A DNA stretch of 64,000 nt from Fratercula arctica (taxonomy: Eukaryota; Chordata; Aves; Charadriiformes; Alcidae). The position numbers and the translations under genes are program-made. The stretch covers positions 15,550,096 through 15,614,095 of the forward strand of contig CANTUZ010000011.1 in assembly GCA_947846985.1 (NCBI GenBank), read 5' to 3'. Under the pieces are notes generated by a model. That model was not told the origin of the DNA and searched no databases. It saw only the letters and a list, made by a program, of their open reading frames with translations. Below, piece by piece: positions 37,116 to 50,000 of the stretch. Position 1 is the first letter of the stretch. The number at the start of each line of letters is the position of its first letter.

Positions 37116-37700
37116 AAGGAAAAGCCTTTAACAGCCTTTAACAGACAGGACTGATGTGCAGTTTTTACAGTGACCCACAGAAAAGCATCTATTGCAGAGT
37201 ACTAAATAATGGCATTCTTCTGCGACGGACCTGTGTGAGTTTGGCAGGGCCTAAAAACATCTTGCTCTTTTTGGCAGCTCTCAACCCATCCGCCCACGCT
37301 CCTTCTCACTACCCCCAAAAGAAGCACTTTTCAAAGGACTGCATTTTAACTGTATTTATACAAAACTGTCACCTAAAGTATTTTGCTGCAGCTCAGTGGT
37401 GAACAGGACAGCCGCAGAAGCTCAGTGTGGGTATGCTGGTGGAGCCACAGCAGCGCGATGCTGAACAACACAATTAGTAAAAAGGCTTACCTTTTGAAAT
37501 TAAAATGCTTAGGGGAAGAGTAAGCACTTTAACACCTTTTTAGAGCTCAGTCCTTCAAGGTGTTGAGCACGTTGGCCATGACCACGCATGCCTACCTAGA
37601 GAGTAACCTTCAAGTCCTCAGGCGTACAAACATTTACCTCTGGAGTACGTGCTACTTGGGCACAGGTACGGAATTGAGCCCAAGGCCCTGAACCAGAAAC

Positions 37701-37742
37701 TATTGTCATTACAGTTAATTAACAATAATTATTGTCATTACA
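37701..37742. promoter_or_regulatory. SOX-dimer-like palindrome with homeodomain palindrome and direct repeats
   Basis: In 42 bp there are two perfect palindromes and one perfect direct repeat. The 13-mer tattgtcattaca occurs at 37701-37713 and 37730-37742. Between them is gttaattaac (37714-37723, palindromic, containing the homeodomain-type TTAATTAA core). Overlapping this is acaataattattgt (37722-37735), a perfect 14-bp palindrome made of two facing ACAAT half sites with a 4-base spacer, the arrangement described for SOXE (SOX8/9/10) dimers. Binding and function are inferred from motif shape only. AT-rich DNA gives such words by chance fairly often, though not usually in this density. Confidence 0.3.
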
Positions 37743-38732
37743 TTTGTGTCCTTGAACAGGAAAACCCCCGTGCTGTTCACTAACTGCGTTACAGCAACTC
37801 CATCCCTGTCTCAGGAAGAACAGGACTCTCTGCAGCTGGTAATCATGATATAAGAGCAATTTTAGTAAGATTCAGTTTTATCTTCTTTAGAAGTTTTGTC
37901 TGTTTTCAATGGGAAATATATGTCTTAAAATGCCTGTGTTGATTTTGAGCTCTCTGCTGCCAGCTAAGGATCTGCTGAAACTTGGGCTTTCAGAAGTACT
38001 GACCGTCTATATTGGATCAGGAACAGGGCATCAGCAACTCTCTAGAAACATTAGCTAAACTGTTATACCTCCATCCTATATAGTCCAGATGCACAATCGC
38101 TGCTTTTCTTTGGGCTAGAGGGAAGAAAAAAGTTCAACTCTGGCAACAAAAAAATAATTCAAAGAAAAAAAAAAAGGAATGCAGAAAGCCAACAATATTT
38201 ACATTTACCAGATTGTACCATTTTGGTTTTCAAAAGACTGAGCCCAAGGTAATTAAAACTCTGGTGGCCTTTCAGTTTGTAAATTGCAAATAAAGGATAA
38301 CAAAACCTAGAGAGTGGGGTCTTTCTCCAGCACATGTGGCACGAGAAGCCCATGCTGTCACGGTTTGACAGGTGTGTGCTTGTGTGCTGCTGGGGCTGCC
38401 GCTGCGCCCGGTTACTCATGAAACCTGAGAGTGTTTGTAAACAGTCTGTACTTTCTCAAAAGTGCCCTGGAGATTTGTTACAGGAAGTCAAATTGCTCAA
38501 ATCTACCTAATTTGGCACGATACGTTGAAAGCATGCTTGAGTGATCATAATTGCACTGGGACTGACTTCATTTAGCAATCTCTAGGCATACCTTTCCAAT
38601 AACAACTGCAGGCGATATAAATTCAATCTCTTGTTTGTTTCTGAAAGTGATTAGACTAAAAAATTTGGAATTTAAACACTCATAATTGCAAAGTGTTATT
38701 TATATTCAATTTTGATTTATTAAACAAAAAAT

Positions 38733-38757
38733 CCCCCCCCCCCCTTATTTTTTTTTT
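38733..38757. repeat. C12 then T10 homopolymer runs
   Basis: Twelve C bases (38733-38744), tta, then ten T bases. A long C run next to a long T run is prone to slippage and assembly error. On the minus strand the G12 run could take part in a quadruplex. Confidence 0.9.
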
Positions 38758-40110
38758 CCCCAGGAATGATTTGAGTTGTTTTGGAAAGTGAAAGGTTTAG
38801 CAAATAGAAATGAAAGGAAAAAGATAATTCTCATCAGTGGCGAAGGCTTCTCTTACAAGGGCATTTTTTCCTTCTACAATATATAATATTGCAACAAGAG
38901 CATAAAAGATTCTGCTGTTTATTTCAAGCATGGACTTTTTGCTGTGAAATACCTATGGTTCACTAGGATGAATATAATTTTTCTTCACATCTGTGCAGAA
39001 ATATGTGCAGAGATAAGCCAAAAGAGCTAAAAGGACAAAAAGGAGAGCTGAAAGAGCCCCATTTTCATTCCGTATGGTAATCAGTGTTATTTAATATGAT
39101 GAACAAGGCTGAAAGAAAGATTTTATTTGGTGCATCCATTCAATTCTTTAAAACCAATTAATCGAACACATATCTGCATCCTTTTTATATTGGCATTCTC
39201 CAGGAAGTGTTGGGGCAAACCCTATGGTGGGCAAGAATTGTCCTGAAAGTGAATCCTGGGAGAAGATTCGCTGAAAGAAAATACTGATTTCATAAATATA
39301 GGCAAATACTCACAAAGCCTTTTCAGCAGGATGCTAACTCAAACAAGTTAAAAAAAAAAAAAAAGACATAACTTGGGTATAAACACCAAATGTTTGATTT
39401 CCCATTAAAGAAAAATACTGTGAACTCTTTATAAAGCGTGCTCACAAATTAAGAACTGAAAGAAATTAAATTTCCAACAATTATGTTGCAAAGAGTAATT
39501 TCAAAAAAAATCAGAGAAAAACACAAAGTTCATTAGAAAAAACTGTTTGTGTTTGCTAAGGATGCCTTGCTTAGCCCTAATCACGAATAGATCCATATAT
39601 GGCTTCCTTGTTCTAATTACAAAGAAGAAATAAGTGACGAAGCAAAGCAGTAAAAATCTCCCTAAGTGTGAACCCTGTGGCCCCAACCTTACACCATCAG
39701 GAAGGATTGGGTTCTCCTCGCAAAAAAACCCTGAAGCTGAACAAGTCTCTTTTCCACACTAATTTCTTCTTAGCTTCTTTATAAGCATCTTCCTCCTCCT
39801 CCACCTCCCCTGTTCCTAACCTGAATTGTCATTGAACTTAGAAAATCCTGAGCCCACAGAGAGGCAAAACATTCTGCTCAACATCAGAAATGTTACATCC
39901 TGACCAAGAGCACCGATACACCCTCGAAAGCACGTTCAGCACTTGGATAAGCCAGAAACCCCAGCACTCCACCAGCAACTGCAAGGCCATGGTGCTTGGT
40001 CGCACAGTGCCCACCTCCCCATGCCCATCTCACCTGGTGCTGCCCTCCCGGGGTGCCCTGCACCGAATGAGGACACAGAGGGAAAGGCAGCTGCACATGC
40101 TGAAACTCAA

Positions 40111-40258
40111 ATCATAGAATCATGGAACCATAGGATGGTCTAGGTTGGAAGGGACCTTTCAGATCATGAAGTCCAACCATCAGCCCAACACTGCCGAAAC
40201 CACCACTAAACCATGTCCCTCAGCACCACCTCTACCCGTCTTTTAAATACCTCCAGAC
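40111..40258 (-). mobile_element. CR1 LINE 3' tail, about 148 bp
   Basis: A minus-strand CR1 tail beginning 'atcatagaatcatgg', then 'aggttggaagggacctttcagatcatgaagtccaacc' in conserved blocks, 'actgccgaaaccaccactaaaccatgtccctcagcacca', and 'tcttttaaatacctcca'. This wording (ctaaaccatgtccctcagcacc) is shared with the copy at 46801-47010 and differs from the other copies, so these two belong to one subfamily. Similarity fades after 40258. It has no coding potential. Confidence 0.93.
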
Positions 40259-43200
40259 ATTTCTGAATCCCTGTGGCAAGCTGTGGGATCCTGTCTAACT
40301 GCCAGGAGCCTGCGCAGGAAACCCACAGGGAGCCCCCGCTGCCTGCTGCCAGCAGGTGTATCCAGCAGGGAACGCGCCACTTCAGCAGTGCTGGAACAGA
40401 GGAAGGAATCTCTCAGCCCCATCAAGCTTTAACTAAAGTGTACTTTGTTTTTAAAGTAACAAATTAACCAAATTGTCCCTAAAATAAAGCCAAACCTCAG
40501 GGCAACTCTGATTCATAAAGGGTCTGTGCACAGTTTGGTGGGACCTTCACCTACCTAAGCAAATAATTCAGTGCTATGATTTAGCCCATTTCCCCTTCAG
40601 CAATACTACTGCTTACCCAAAACATCTCCATTTATTTTTAAACTAAACATATTATTTATTTGATGGGAGGGAAGAGAACAGAAAGAGCGGCACAACCTGA
40701 ACATTCATCATTGTTGTTTGTGCTCCTTGAAGGACATTGTTGAACTATTGCTATAAACATTCCACATTTGGCTAAATGTTGTTGATATAAACAAGGATTT
40801 TTCCTCATTAAGGTAATTTGGTGCAGTCTGAGAAACTGATTTATCAAGAGAATTAATTAAAGGCAGATATGATTTGTGGCTATTCGTACTTGTAGATGTT
40901 TCAGCATAAACATCCCCATTAAAATTAAATTACTGCTAATCTGATCCCACTAACAATCATTTTTAAATACACTTCACATATGCAGACACAATGCCCTTAC
41001 TCAAATTTGGAGCTGTGCAGCACAGAGTCCCAGGCACACGGTTGTCACGGTGCGTAGGTGGAAGAAGAGTTTTGCAAATGGGTTGCATGGTGTACAGTGT
41101 CTTCGTGTTGGTTTGGGGGGAGAGAAGATGAAAAGTCTGTTTTCTCCTTCAGTTTTCCCAGGACTTTCTTGGTCTGGGGGGAGGATGTAAGTAGGCAATT
41201 AAAATAAGAATCTCTCCCTCCTTCTCTCTGATCTGAACTTTATGTAGCCCACAGAGGCAGGACACGGGCCAGGTATCAGTGAAACCAGTTCCCTCTGAAT
41301 CAAGCAAGATTTGTCTGTAGCACCTTGGTTCCTAGCCTTTTTCTCTTCAAAAGGCTACAGAAACAGGAGAGAAAAGAGAGAAGACACAGCGTCAGATGAT
41401 GACCTGCTCATTGGACTTGGGTGTTTGAAGGTCTTTCAGGACAGACACTGATCACCCACGGGTGCAGCTCTTCTTTTCCTCTAACCCAGAGGAACCCTGA
41501 TACAGCTACAGAGCTGCCACAGGGAGATACCGACCAGAAGCCCTGTGCCCTTCTGGGGCAGGGCTGACCTGACAAGAATGGCACTAGAAATTTATGCTTA
41601 TGGACCCTGAGTCATCCTTTTACAGGTTCCTCAGCCTTTCTTTCACATAAACCCACCAGGGAAAGGTTCACAAGCACTAACCAAAGCTACTGAAGTCTTG
41701 TTCCTCCTCCCCTTACCCTGGCTCTCACAGCACATCCACAAAACAAAACCAGAGCACAAATTTGGCCCAGGTTTCCCAGGCTCTTTTACAGGAACTGCCC
41801 ACATGAAATGGGCAGCAGCATCCGTCGTGCCAGTCTGCTTGACAACAGCTCTGTGCCCAGGGAGGTACTGAGTAAGACCCTGTTACCATTTATCTTGTTT
41901 CCCATGCTTGCTCACGAAAACTAGCAAGTAAATGTGATGTCCACCCCTGCTCCAAATGTACCAGTAATTGCTTCTCAGCTCTTGAAAATCAAGGAGGCAC
42001 AGAACTGTCCTGGATTTAGGACACACTTGTTACCACGCTTTCACATATTGGTTCCAGTTCCGGGGTAATCTAAAGAGATCACATCGTGCTGACTTTTTTA
42101 CCTGCCAGCAATACAGAACATAATTTCGTAAAGAAAGCAAAGACTTCTAATCTTGACGCGGAAAGAAATCAGACATGAAAAGGAACAGGGAAGAAGAGCA
42201 ACCAGGCTTAGGTCATGGAAGTGTACCTTATGTCTTAACTAACAGCCTCTCAAAGATCGAAGTATTTGCTGGTCAAAACACAGATGAAAATGCCTGGATT
42301 TACCTACCATTAAAGGAAACAGGCATTTTTTGATTTAGGAGAGCTAAATCTTTTCTCTTCCCAATCTTAGTGATCAATCCTGTAAAGATGCTGAACATCT
42401 TTAAGCCACTGTTAATGGAGTTTGCTAATTACAGTGTTCAGCAACTCGCAACTCACAAGCATCACAGAGCCAGATAGAGTACATATTTACAAAGAGGATC
42501 TTTGGGAAGTCTAGATTAGTCTCAGGACAACTTGAAAGGAAAGATAAGGAAGCTTAAGGGGACTCTTCCTCTCCTGCCGCAGAGGAATGAATTAGCAGTG
42601 AAGTCTCCAGCTCTGGTCAAAGGGAAGGGATAATGTGGTGATGAAGTAGGTCTTAAATAATTTTGATGTATTTAAGTGTCACTCTAAAGAAGATCTAGAG
42701 ATGTAGAGAGAAAACAAAGTATCAGTCAAAATAATCAGGTAAATCTGAGGATGCCATTGGTCAGCACAAAATTTTCATCACTTCTAAAGGGTCTTTTTTG
42801 TACTGTTCACTTAAGTGACAGAGCTTTTGTTTAATCAAGCTATTTATCCAATTTTATTATTTCACCTCTGTCACAGGGGAGCCTCATAAAAAGCATTTTA
42901 TTTTCCAGAGGCAGAAGAGTGTCATGGGGGCAGGAATGATTATGTGCTGCTTAAGCAGGGCATTACAGGCAACAAAGAGAATACATCGTGCTCTTCTATT
43001 TGAGGTTTGAATTTCACATCCTCTGACATATATCACAGACACACAAGACTTGGGGGAACAGAGGGGAAGAAAATCTCCTTTTTGCGTATACTTTTTCAGA
43101 AGTGAGTACTCCTCGGGCTACACGTACATAGTTGAGGTACTACTGTACAAAAAAAAGCCCCACAACATTTCACTTGGAACTCATTAACTAGGAATTCATT

Positions 43201-46200
43201 AACATCTTTTGCCTTCATGCAAATATTTATTTCAGGGAAGGCTATCTGCATATACATCGTCTGGGAGGGGAGAGGGAGAATGAAGGATTATCTCATAGAA
43301 CTTGAGAAGATACAGAAGTCATGTTGTTCCTGCACTTCTCATAGTGGTGGGCTGTCAACAGCTGCATTAAGTGGGCCGCACCCATTACGGGGATGGAAGC
43401 TGTCATCAAAATGAATTAGAGGCTTATTTGGCTATAGTCGCATTTTATATTCCGCTGGCAATTCACTGTCTGTCTGGCACGCTAATGAAAAGTGGGCTGG
43501 GAAAAGAGGGCATGAGTGCCTAAGAACACAAAGTATGTAGATTATTTTTCCTTTTCATGATGGAATACTGGGGGGTTTTACAGTCATTTAAAGAGATTTT
43601 TTTTTCTTTTTTTTTATATATCCCACTACTAAAGAGCAGTTGTCATCCTAAATCTTAACTAAAGATTATTTGGAAAGCACAATTAATGGCTATGAGATAA
43701 CACCACATCCACAAAGTTAAATAATTAATGAATAATAACTGATGTACTTGTGTCTGCAAACAAATGTGTCTCCACTTTAAACTTAAGGACAGACACAAAT
43801 CCTAATTCACCTAGAACACCAATACAAGGACATAATAAAGCTCAAGTATGAACTGACCTGATTGTTCTCATACTGGTTCTGGAGGAAGAAAAAAAGACAA
43901 AAAAATCAGAGGTCGGTCTCCCCCACCCCTCTCCCATACCACAGCTGTTCTTTGCTGTGAGCAGTCTTACGGGAAAGTCTGGAGAACCATGTCCCACAGT
44001 TCAGTGGTGAAACACTGTCAAGAAACCATCTATAGTGTTCACAAGCATGAGAAAACCTTGCTGCTCTTCCCAAGGCCACGAGCAAGGGAGATGTTCAACA
44101 GTGTCTGCAAGTGCTGCTCGCACAGGGACCAGCAAAGAAGGGGAAGGGTTGCCTGGAGTTCAGGTGTCCTTCCCCCCACCAACGCTGTTCCGCCCTATAC
44201 TGCTGTTTGTACCTGCCTCCTCCGATGGACTGAAACCAAGGAAATTGCCCAAAAGTTTTTCTTGTTTACCAGGGAATTCTCTGCTGCCCCATTCTGGCTT
44301 GAGTCTGGCTTCTGGATGCCCAAGTACGCGGAAAGATCACATGAAACGTGCCTACTTAGAAGAAACAAATGCATATTTTAAACTTATTTTTAAAGCTCGA
44401 GTAATGAGTATTTTAGAATGTAGCAGAGAAAAAGGTGGTTTACACGAGGGCATTTATTTTATGTAGGTATATCCAATTTTCTGGGGGTCAAGAAACAGTA
44501 GTGCACATATATTTTCCAGCAAGAAAGAGGGGTGGGGGGCAAGAGAGGCAAGTGCCTATTAGGTGAATATGTATCTCTGTTCATTTTGGTCCCAAAATGC
44601 TGAGCCTCACTGGCCATATCAGTGTAAAGCACCCAGAAGTGGCAAGGAGCTGGCTGTGTGCTGTCTGCAGGCTCAGGGGACAAGTATTCACCTTCACAGC
44701 TCATTGGCAATTTGCTGTAGGACTGGGATCCCACAAAGGCAATATATCTCCTTCCTGTGAAGGTGCAAAGCTATTCATCATTTTCATGAGAGTACAAAAG
44801 TCCCACATACTTTTCTTAATACAACAAGCTGTGTGTTGAAAATGCAAATTCCCTGTGTAGGAAGCTCAATCATTCTGCGCTCCTCTTCGGAGATTTGAAG
44901 ACAAAGCTATAACAAGGTTTGAGTGGAAGTATGTCATATGCTACTGCCAAAATAAGCCAACACTGCCCTCATAATTTTTCTTACTAAATTGGTCCATCTT
45001 TTAGCACAGTTTAGTTGCTTGTTCGGTAACTTGTGGCTGAGCTCATGGACACTACCATATGGAAACTATATCCAAGAGGACAGGATTTTTCTCCATCAAT
45101 CATAGGCCTACAGCCCTTGCCCATCTATTACCCCTAAGTCTGTGTGCACAATGCAGTGCCATGAGCTCAGTGCTCTGCCAGTGCCACTTCATCTGTCACG
45201 GAGCTCAGGAGAGTTCAGCAGTACAATCTGGACACTGTGGAGCGTTGCAGAAAAATGCTGAAGCGTCTCACCAGGGTTTTGCAGCCTCCAGACCTGCCTG
45301 CAGTTCCTGAACATGGCTGCATTTACAGACTTCGCTTTGCACTTTTGGTTGCAAAGTGAATGCAACCTACTAAGCCTAACAGATTACCCTGATCTAGAAA
45401 AATAATGTGATGTGAAAAACAATAATTCAACAGAAGTCTAAGGAAATTGAGAGATATAATGATTATATTTTTATCACACTAATCAGCTCAGCACACAATC
45501 AATAACAGGCTATACACACAAGGCTGTAAACATTCAGCACCTCTGGGCTCCTTCCATGCAATTCAATCCATCCTTCAGAAGCAAGAACTCTAATAAACAG
45601 ATGAGGTGGATAATTCCACGTGATCCAGTAAATCACAAAATCATCCTAATTTTGTCTGTTTGCCTTTGTGAATGCACACCCCGGACTCCACTTCCTTCTG
45701 AATTAGCCCCATCAATCCTGCAGAGAAACAAGTCATTTTGCCTTTGAGTCACTTCATTCAAGATACCATCCTTTTTGATTCAGCCATTTGTATTTGGGCT
45801 CAACCAGTCCAGCTGCAAACATGAGCATGAGCTACTCCATTTGGACTTGGAGCCAATTTCCCCAAACTCAGGAGAGAGAAAAGGGAGGTGTTGGCTTTGC
45901 AGGTCACCTCTCAATGCAGATGAGTTTATTGAAACCCCACTGAAAAGCTACTGTTGTGCAGTAGGCGATTTTCAAGTGTTAATAAAGCAGCCAGTTTTGC
46001 CAAGCAACACTCCATCTCCCAAGATGGCAATAAATACTTGAGCATCCTGCCAAATTTCAGTGTGAACAATAAAGCGTTTTCTGTTATCAGAGCATGAAAA
46101 GCACTCTTAACTAGTGTAACTTGCCCCTTCACTTTAATTCAAGGCACCCCCAAAATCATTATCCCCTGGAAGGCAGGGCTCATTTAAGCAGGCAGCAGCC

Positions 46201-46800
46201 AAGCCTGGCCAGGGAGGGCTGGAGGCCTGACATTAATAGGGTACTCTATGCCTGAAAGATCATAAAGGGAAAACCTTAACTAGATGTTATAACAAGGGGG
46301 TATGAAGTGGCACAAAGTGTATAAATGTCACGAACTCTCGACGAGGCCTCTATGTTAAAAGTCTTCCTCGTCTTAGCTCCTCTGGGAAAAGTTTCCTTTT
46401 GCTGCTGCTCCTTTTAAAATATTTTGATAACAAGAGTGAAAATGATAATTTCAGCGGTGTGTATGCCGGCAGCTTTGTGGGGATGGCAGCACAGATCGCA
46501 GCACTGAGGAGAAACAGGGAGTACATAGCCCAATAACAAAAAGCAAACATGTATTACTATTAAAAGCTGTTTACAGAGTGCCACAAGTGTTTCAGATACA
46601 ACATAAACCCTGCTTCCTACCACCAGCATTTACAGCCTCATGTCTAGGCATGCTCTTGACTTTACGCACTTGGTAAATCCGTGGGACTATTCCCATGGAT
46701 TAACGCCTGTAGGGCTGGGGGGCTGTGAGCCCAATACAGTGAGTCTTGAACCCATCACCCACAAGGAGCTAGTCGCTGTACTAAACACTTTGTTAGGAAG
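40259..46800. other. About 6.5 kb non-coding DNA; possible conserved block 43340-43510
   Basis: No gene is recognised. The block 43340-43510 is non-repetitive and has two ctgtca (TGACAG on minus, MEIS/PREP-like) cores at 43352-43357 and 43400-43405, followed by atgaattag, ttttatat and ctaatga homeodomain-type words. This composition resembles TALE/HOX enhancers. T-rich runs lie at about 43597-43615. Open frames near 43989-44466 (130-143 codons, two overlapping frames) have no recognised domain. Confidence 0.45.
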
Positions 46801-47010
46801 AATCTTAGAATTATAGGATCGTTTTGGTTGGAAGGAACCTTTAAGATCATCAAGTCTAACTGTTAATCCAGGACTGCCAAATTACCACTAACCCATGTCC
46901 CTCAGCACTACATCTACAGGTCTTTTAAATACCTCCAAGGATGGTGACTCTGTCGCTCCCCTGGGCAGCCTGTTCCAATGCTTGACAACCCTTTCAGTGA
47001 AGAAATTTTA
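46801..47010 (-). mobile_element. CR1 LINE 3' tail, about 210 bp
   Basis: A minus-strand CR1 tail with a decayed terminal repeat (cttagaattatagg), then 'ttggttggaaggaacctttaagatcatcaagtc', 'ccactaacccatgtccctcagcac', 'tcttttaaatacctccaaggatggtgactc', 'cctgggcagcctgttccaatgcttgacaaccctttc' and 'agtgaagaaattt', each seen here in conserved blocks. It belongs to the same subfamily as 40111-40258 but extends about 60 bp further. It is diverged and probably old. Confidence 0.93.
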
Positions 47011-50000
47011 AGGAAGGTACCAACGGGGAGAGCCCTTCAATGGACCTCTATGAGACTGTATTAAGTCACAGGAGAAACATTTATGGAAAAAAAAAGCAGT
47101 CTTTTTTTTTGGGGGGGGGGGGGTGGGGTGTAGATAATGCATTGGAGAGATAATTTTGATGGAGAAATAATGTGTTAAAGATCATGCAATAAGACTGTAG
47201 GCAGTAGAAGTTGGCCCTACCATTTTCTATGCATGGGCAAAGAATTAAAAAAAATAACCATTACTCTGCTAGGGCTAAATATTTTATAGCAGTTCCTATG
47301 GACTGCTTTAGTTCTTGATTCCTGGTACAACCAGAAACAGTAGTTTAAAATTGCCAGGAGACCTCCCAGCCTGTTCCTCTGCAGTCCCACCATGGCAGCC
47401 ATCTCATCCACAGTCCTGCCCAGGCTGTCCCAACACACTCCTGCATTTTACACCCAGCCATACCTCCGCTGCGGACAGCAGTATGAATTGCTTCACATCA
47501 CGTAATTTTGTTGATGAGAGGAGTGCTGAAGTGCTGCGCAGAGCACCTTCCCCCAGCCCTGACACTGTCATTGCTGCCTGTGATGAATTAGGGCTGTGCT
47601 TGAACCTAGAGACCAGCAAATTAACAGTTAATTAGGAGTTGATAAATAGCAGAGTCACACAAGCCCTCTGATTTAGCTTGTTTTCAGCTGCTGCCCTTCT
47701 CCTGTATCTTGAAACAGCAAGTGTTTATGTGCTTGTAACAAGTGCCTGAGAGGGCTGCCGTGCCTGGGGTTTGTCAGGGCTGGGATGGCTCTGCGGCAGC
47801 CCCTCCGCTCCCTCTCACCGCTCCACTCCACACAGCAGCTTTTGACAATGCTGTCAGGGAGCTGTCAGACTGTGTGGAGGGAGGGAGGGGAGTGCTTCCT
47901 GGCCTGTCCCGTGGTGAAGCTCGGTTCACTCCCATGGAGGCATTCCTGGGCATGGAGCATCTTTTCACAGTGACTGATGTCTCATCAGACCACGTCAGAC
48001 AAACTCTGGGCTCTGGAGAGGGGTATTTTACAGAGCTGAGGGGACTGCGATTCATCGCTCCTCTATACAAGGACAGTTTTCCCAATTCCTGCAGAATTCA
48101 CTGGAAGAAAGTCTCCATTTCGGTGGGAGCAGCTTGACTCCCTCCACCTCAGGTGGAGCAGAATCACTTTAGTGAGGTCCCTGTACACTTCACTTGGAGC
48201 CCGATAGCCTCTTTTATGTCTTGATGGTGATGGATGCAGGGGACCAGGGAAGGTTACCAGTAAAATCAAATTGAAGGATAAAATAACTAGATTTGGTTAA
48301 ACCTGGAGACGCTAGATCTTCACAGGACCACCTCAGGCCCATGAAGTCCATTAACGACTCCTGTGGGCATGGTGTCGGTGTTTGTGTAGGGGTGTATAAG
48401 CACACTCATTCAGTTGTCTTTCCTCTGCTTAAGAACAACTTTAAGATCTAAGGTTGGAATAAGTCCTTGAACTACCTTGAAATATATCTGCTTCAGAGAG
48501 CCATGTTGCAGGGATGTGACCAACATGTGTTTTCAAAATTTTGAAGGTAATAGGTTTTTTTTTGTTTTTTTTCCTTATAAATAGGAAGATAAAGTGTATG
48601 TACCCATGTCTGAGTGAAATAAATAACACTGCCTAGATTCAGATGAAAACGTGATCTATGACCTCCAAAAAATGTCCACCTAGTCAAAGGCAGTATTACC
48701 TAAATTATAACTTCATAACATCACAAGGAAGTAGGGATGACAAGTGCTCCTGAGGGAAAGAAGTGTTTCAAGAGACAAGGAAAGCAAGGTGCACAGGCGA
48801 AATTGGCAGGGGCTAACAACTCATCCCTAAACAGCTGTGCTCTAGCCAAGTAAAAACACATCACCTCCCATTTTTGTGTCCCATTTTTACCTACGCAGTG
48901 GTTTTCTAGCTCTGCAGGGTATGGGGCCTTCAGCAGTTGATATATGCTCTATGGCCCATTCCAGGAATTCCTAGATTTGGCCAAAAGAGAGAACAGACCC
49001 AAAACATTACTCTTAATTTGAAGGGGTTGTATATTCACGAAGCAGGATCTAAAAGAACCCCTGTTAATAAATACGTAAATCAACAAAATCCCTTAAGTGC
49101 CTTAAAGGTGATTAAACATACACTCAGATTAAATTAAGTTCACTGTAGCTTTTACACGTTTCTTTAAGTGACTTGAATAGGTTTGTTTTCCCTCGGAAAA
49201 AGAAAGCTGTGTCACATTCATATAAGAGCATTGCTTCCCTCAATAAAGGCACATTCAATCAAATCCAGAAACCAACATTTAAATAACATTACAGCTGGGC
49301 TTAAACCAAGAAGCAGAAAAGGCTGCAGTGAGGGAATGATACCACTGTCATCCCTAGTCCTATTTTATAAAAAGAAGGGCAGCAGTGTTAAATAGAAACA
49401 ATTTACCAGTTTTACTTTCATAGAATCATGGTTTTACTTTGGGAGTCTCTGTGGCTTTGCATTGCTAACGCTTGGCTCCGCGTAATTGTTTATTGTATGA
49501 GACTTCCATGCTTGGAGATGTGAAACAAGATGGAAACTTATTTTAGAAGTTACTAAACAGTTATCAGCCTCTGAGGTAAATTATCACCTGCAAATACTAA
49601 TATTCATCCTAACTAATGGTAGCCAGTGGTAAATGGAATATCAGTTATCCTGTTACCGTCCATCCTCACTCATGGTGCAAAGCGTCAGAGGAACTGGGCC
49701 ATTTCAAATGAATGCCTTTACAGTGATAGGTTTGATTTACCATCAATGCTCAGAAACATAAGAATTAAGGACCTGAAATAAAATCCAGGCTACTAAAGGA
49801 GTCAGTAGGAATCCTTTCTGGGGGAGGCAAAGGGACTTCAAACCAGATCCTGCAAGAACTGACCAAAGAATTCTGAGATGTTTTTTGTCTCTTTCCTGTT
49901 CTGCAGCATCCTGTAATGTTTTTCCTCATCTTTGCTTGTTCTCCACAGAGCATATTAATGAATCCTTCTTCATTTTTTCAAATAAGAAATTGAGTTCCTT

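Larger units (their letters stand above)
37116..40110. other. Non-coding DNA with a SOX/homeodomain-like cluster
   Basis: No gene is recognised. The notable item is the palindrome cluster at 37701-37742, described separately. A C12 run followed by a T10 run lies at 38733-38757, and an A15 run at 39350-39364. The rest is A/T-rich single-copy sequence. Confidence 0.5.

Noticed and set aside
47742..48137. 131-codon plus frame with overlapping 103-codon minus frame
   Set aside because: Both are in a GC-richer patch where stops are rarer; neither shows a family motif.
49424..49440. catagaatcatgg, CR1 3' repeat-like
   Set aside because: Only 13 bases match and the conserved ggttggaagg block does not follow.
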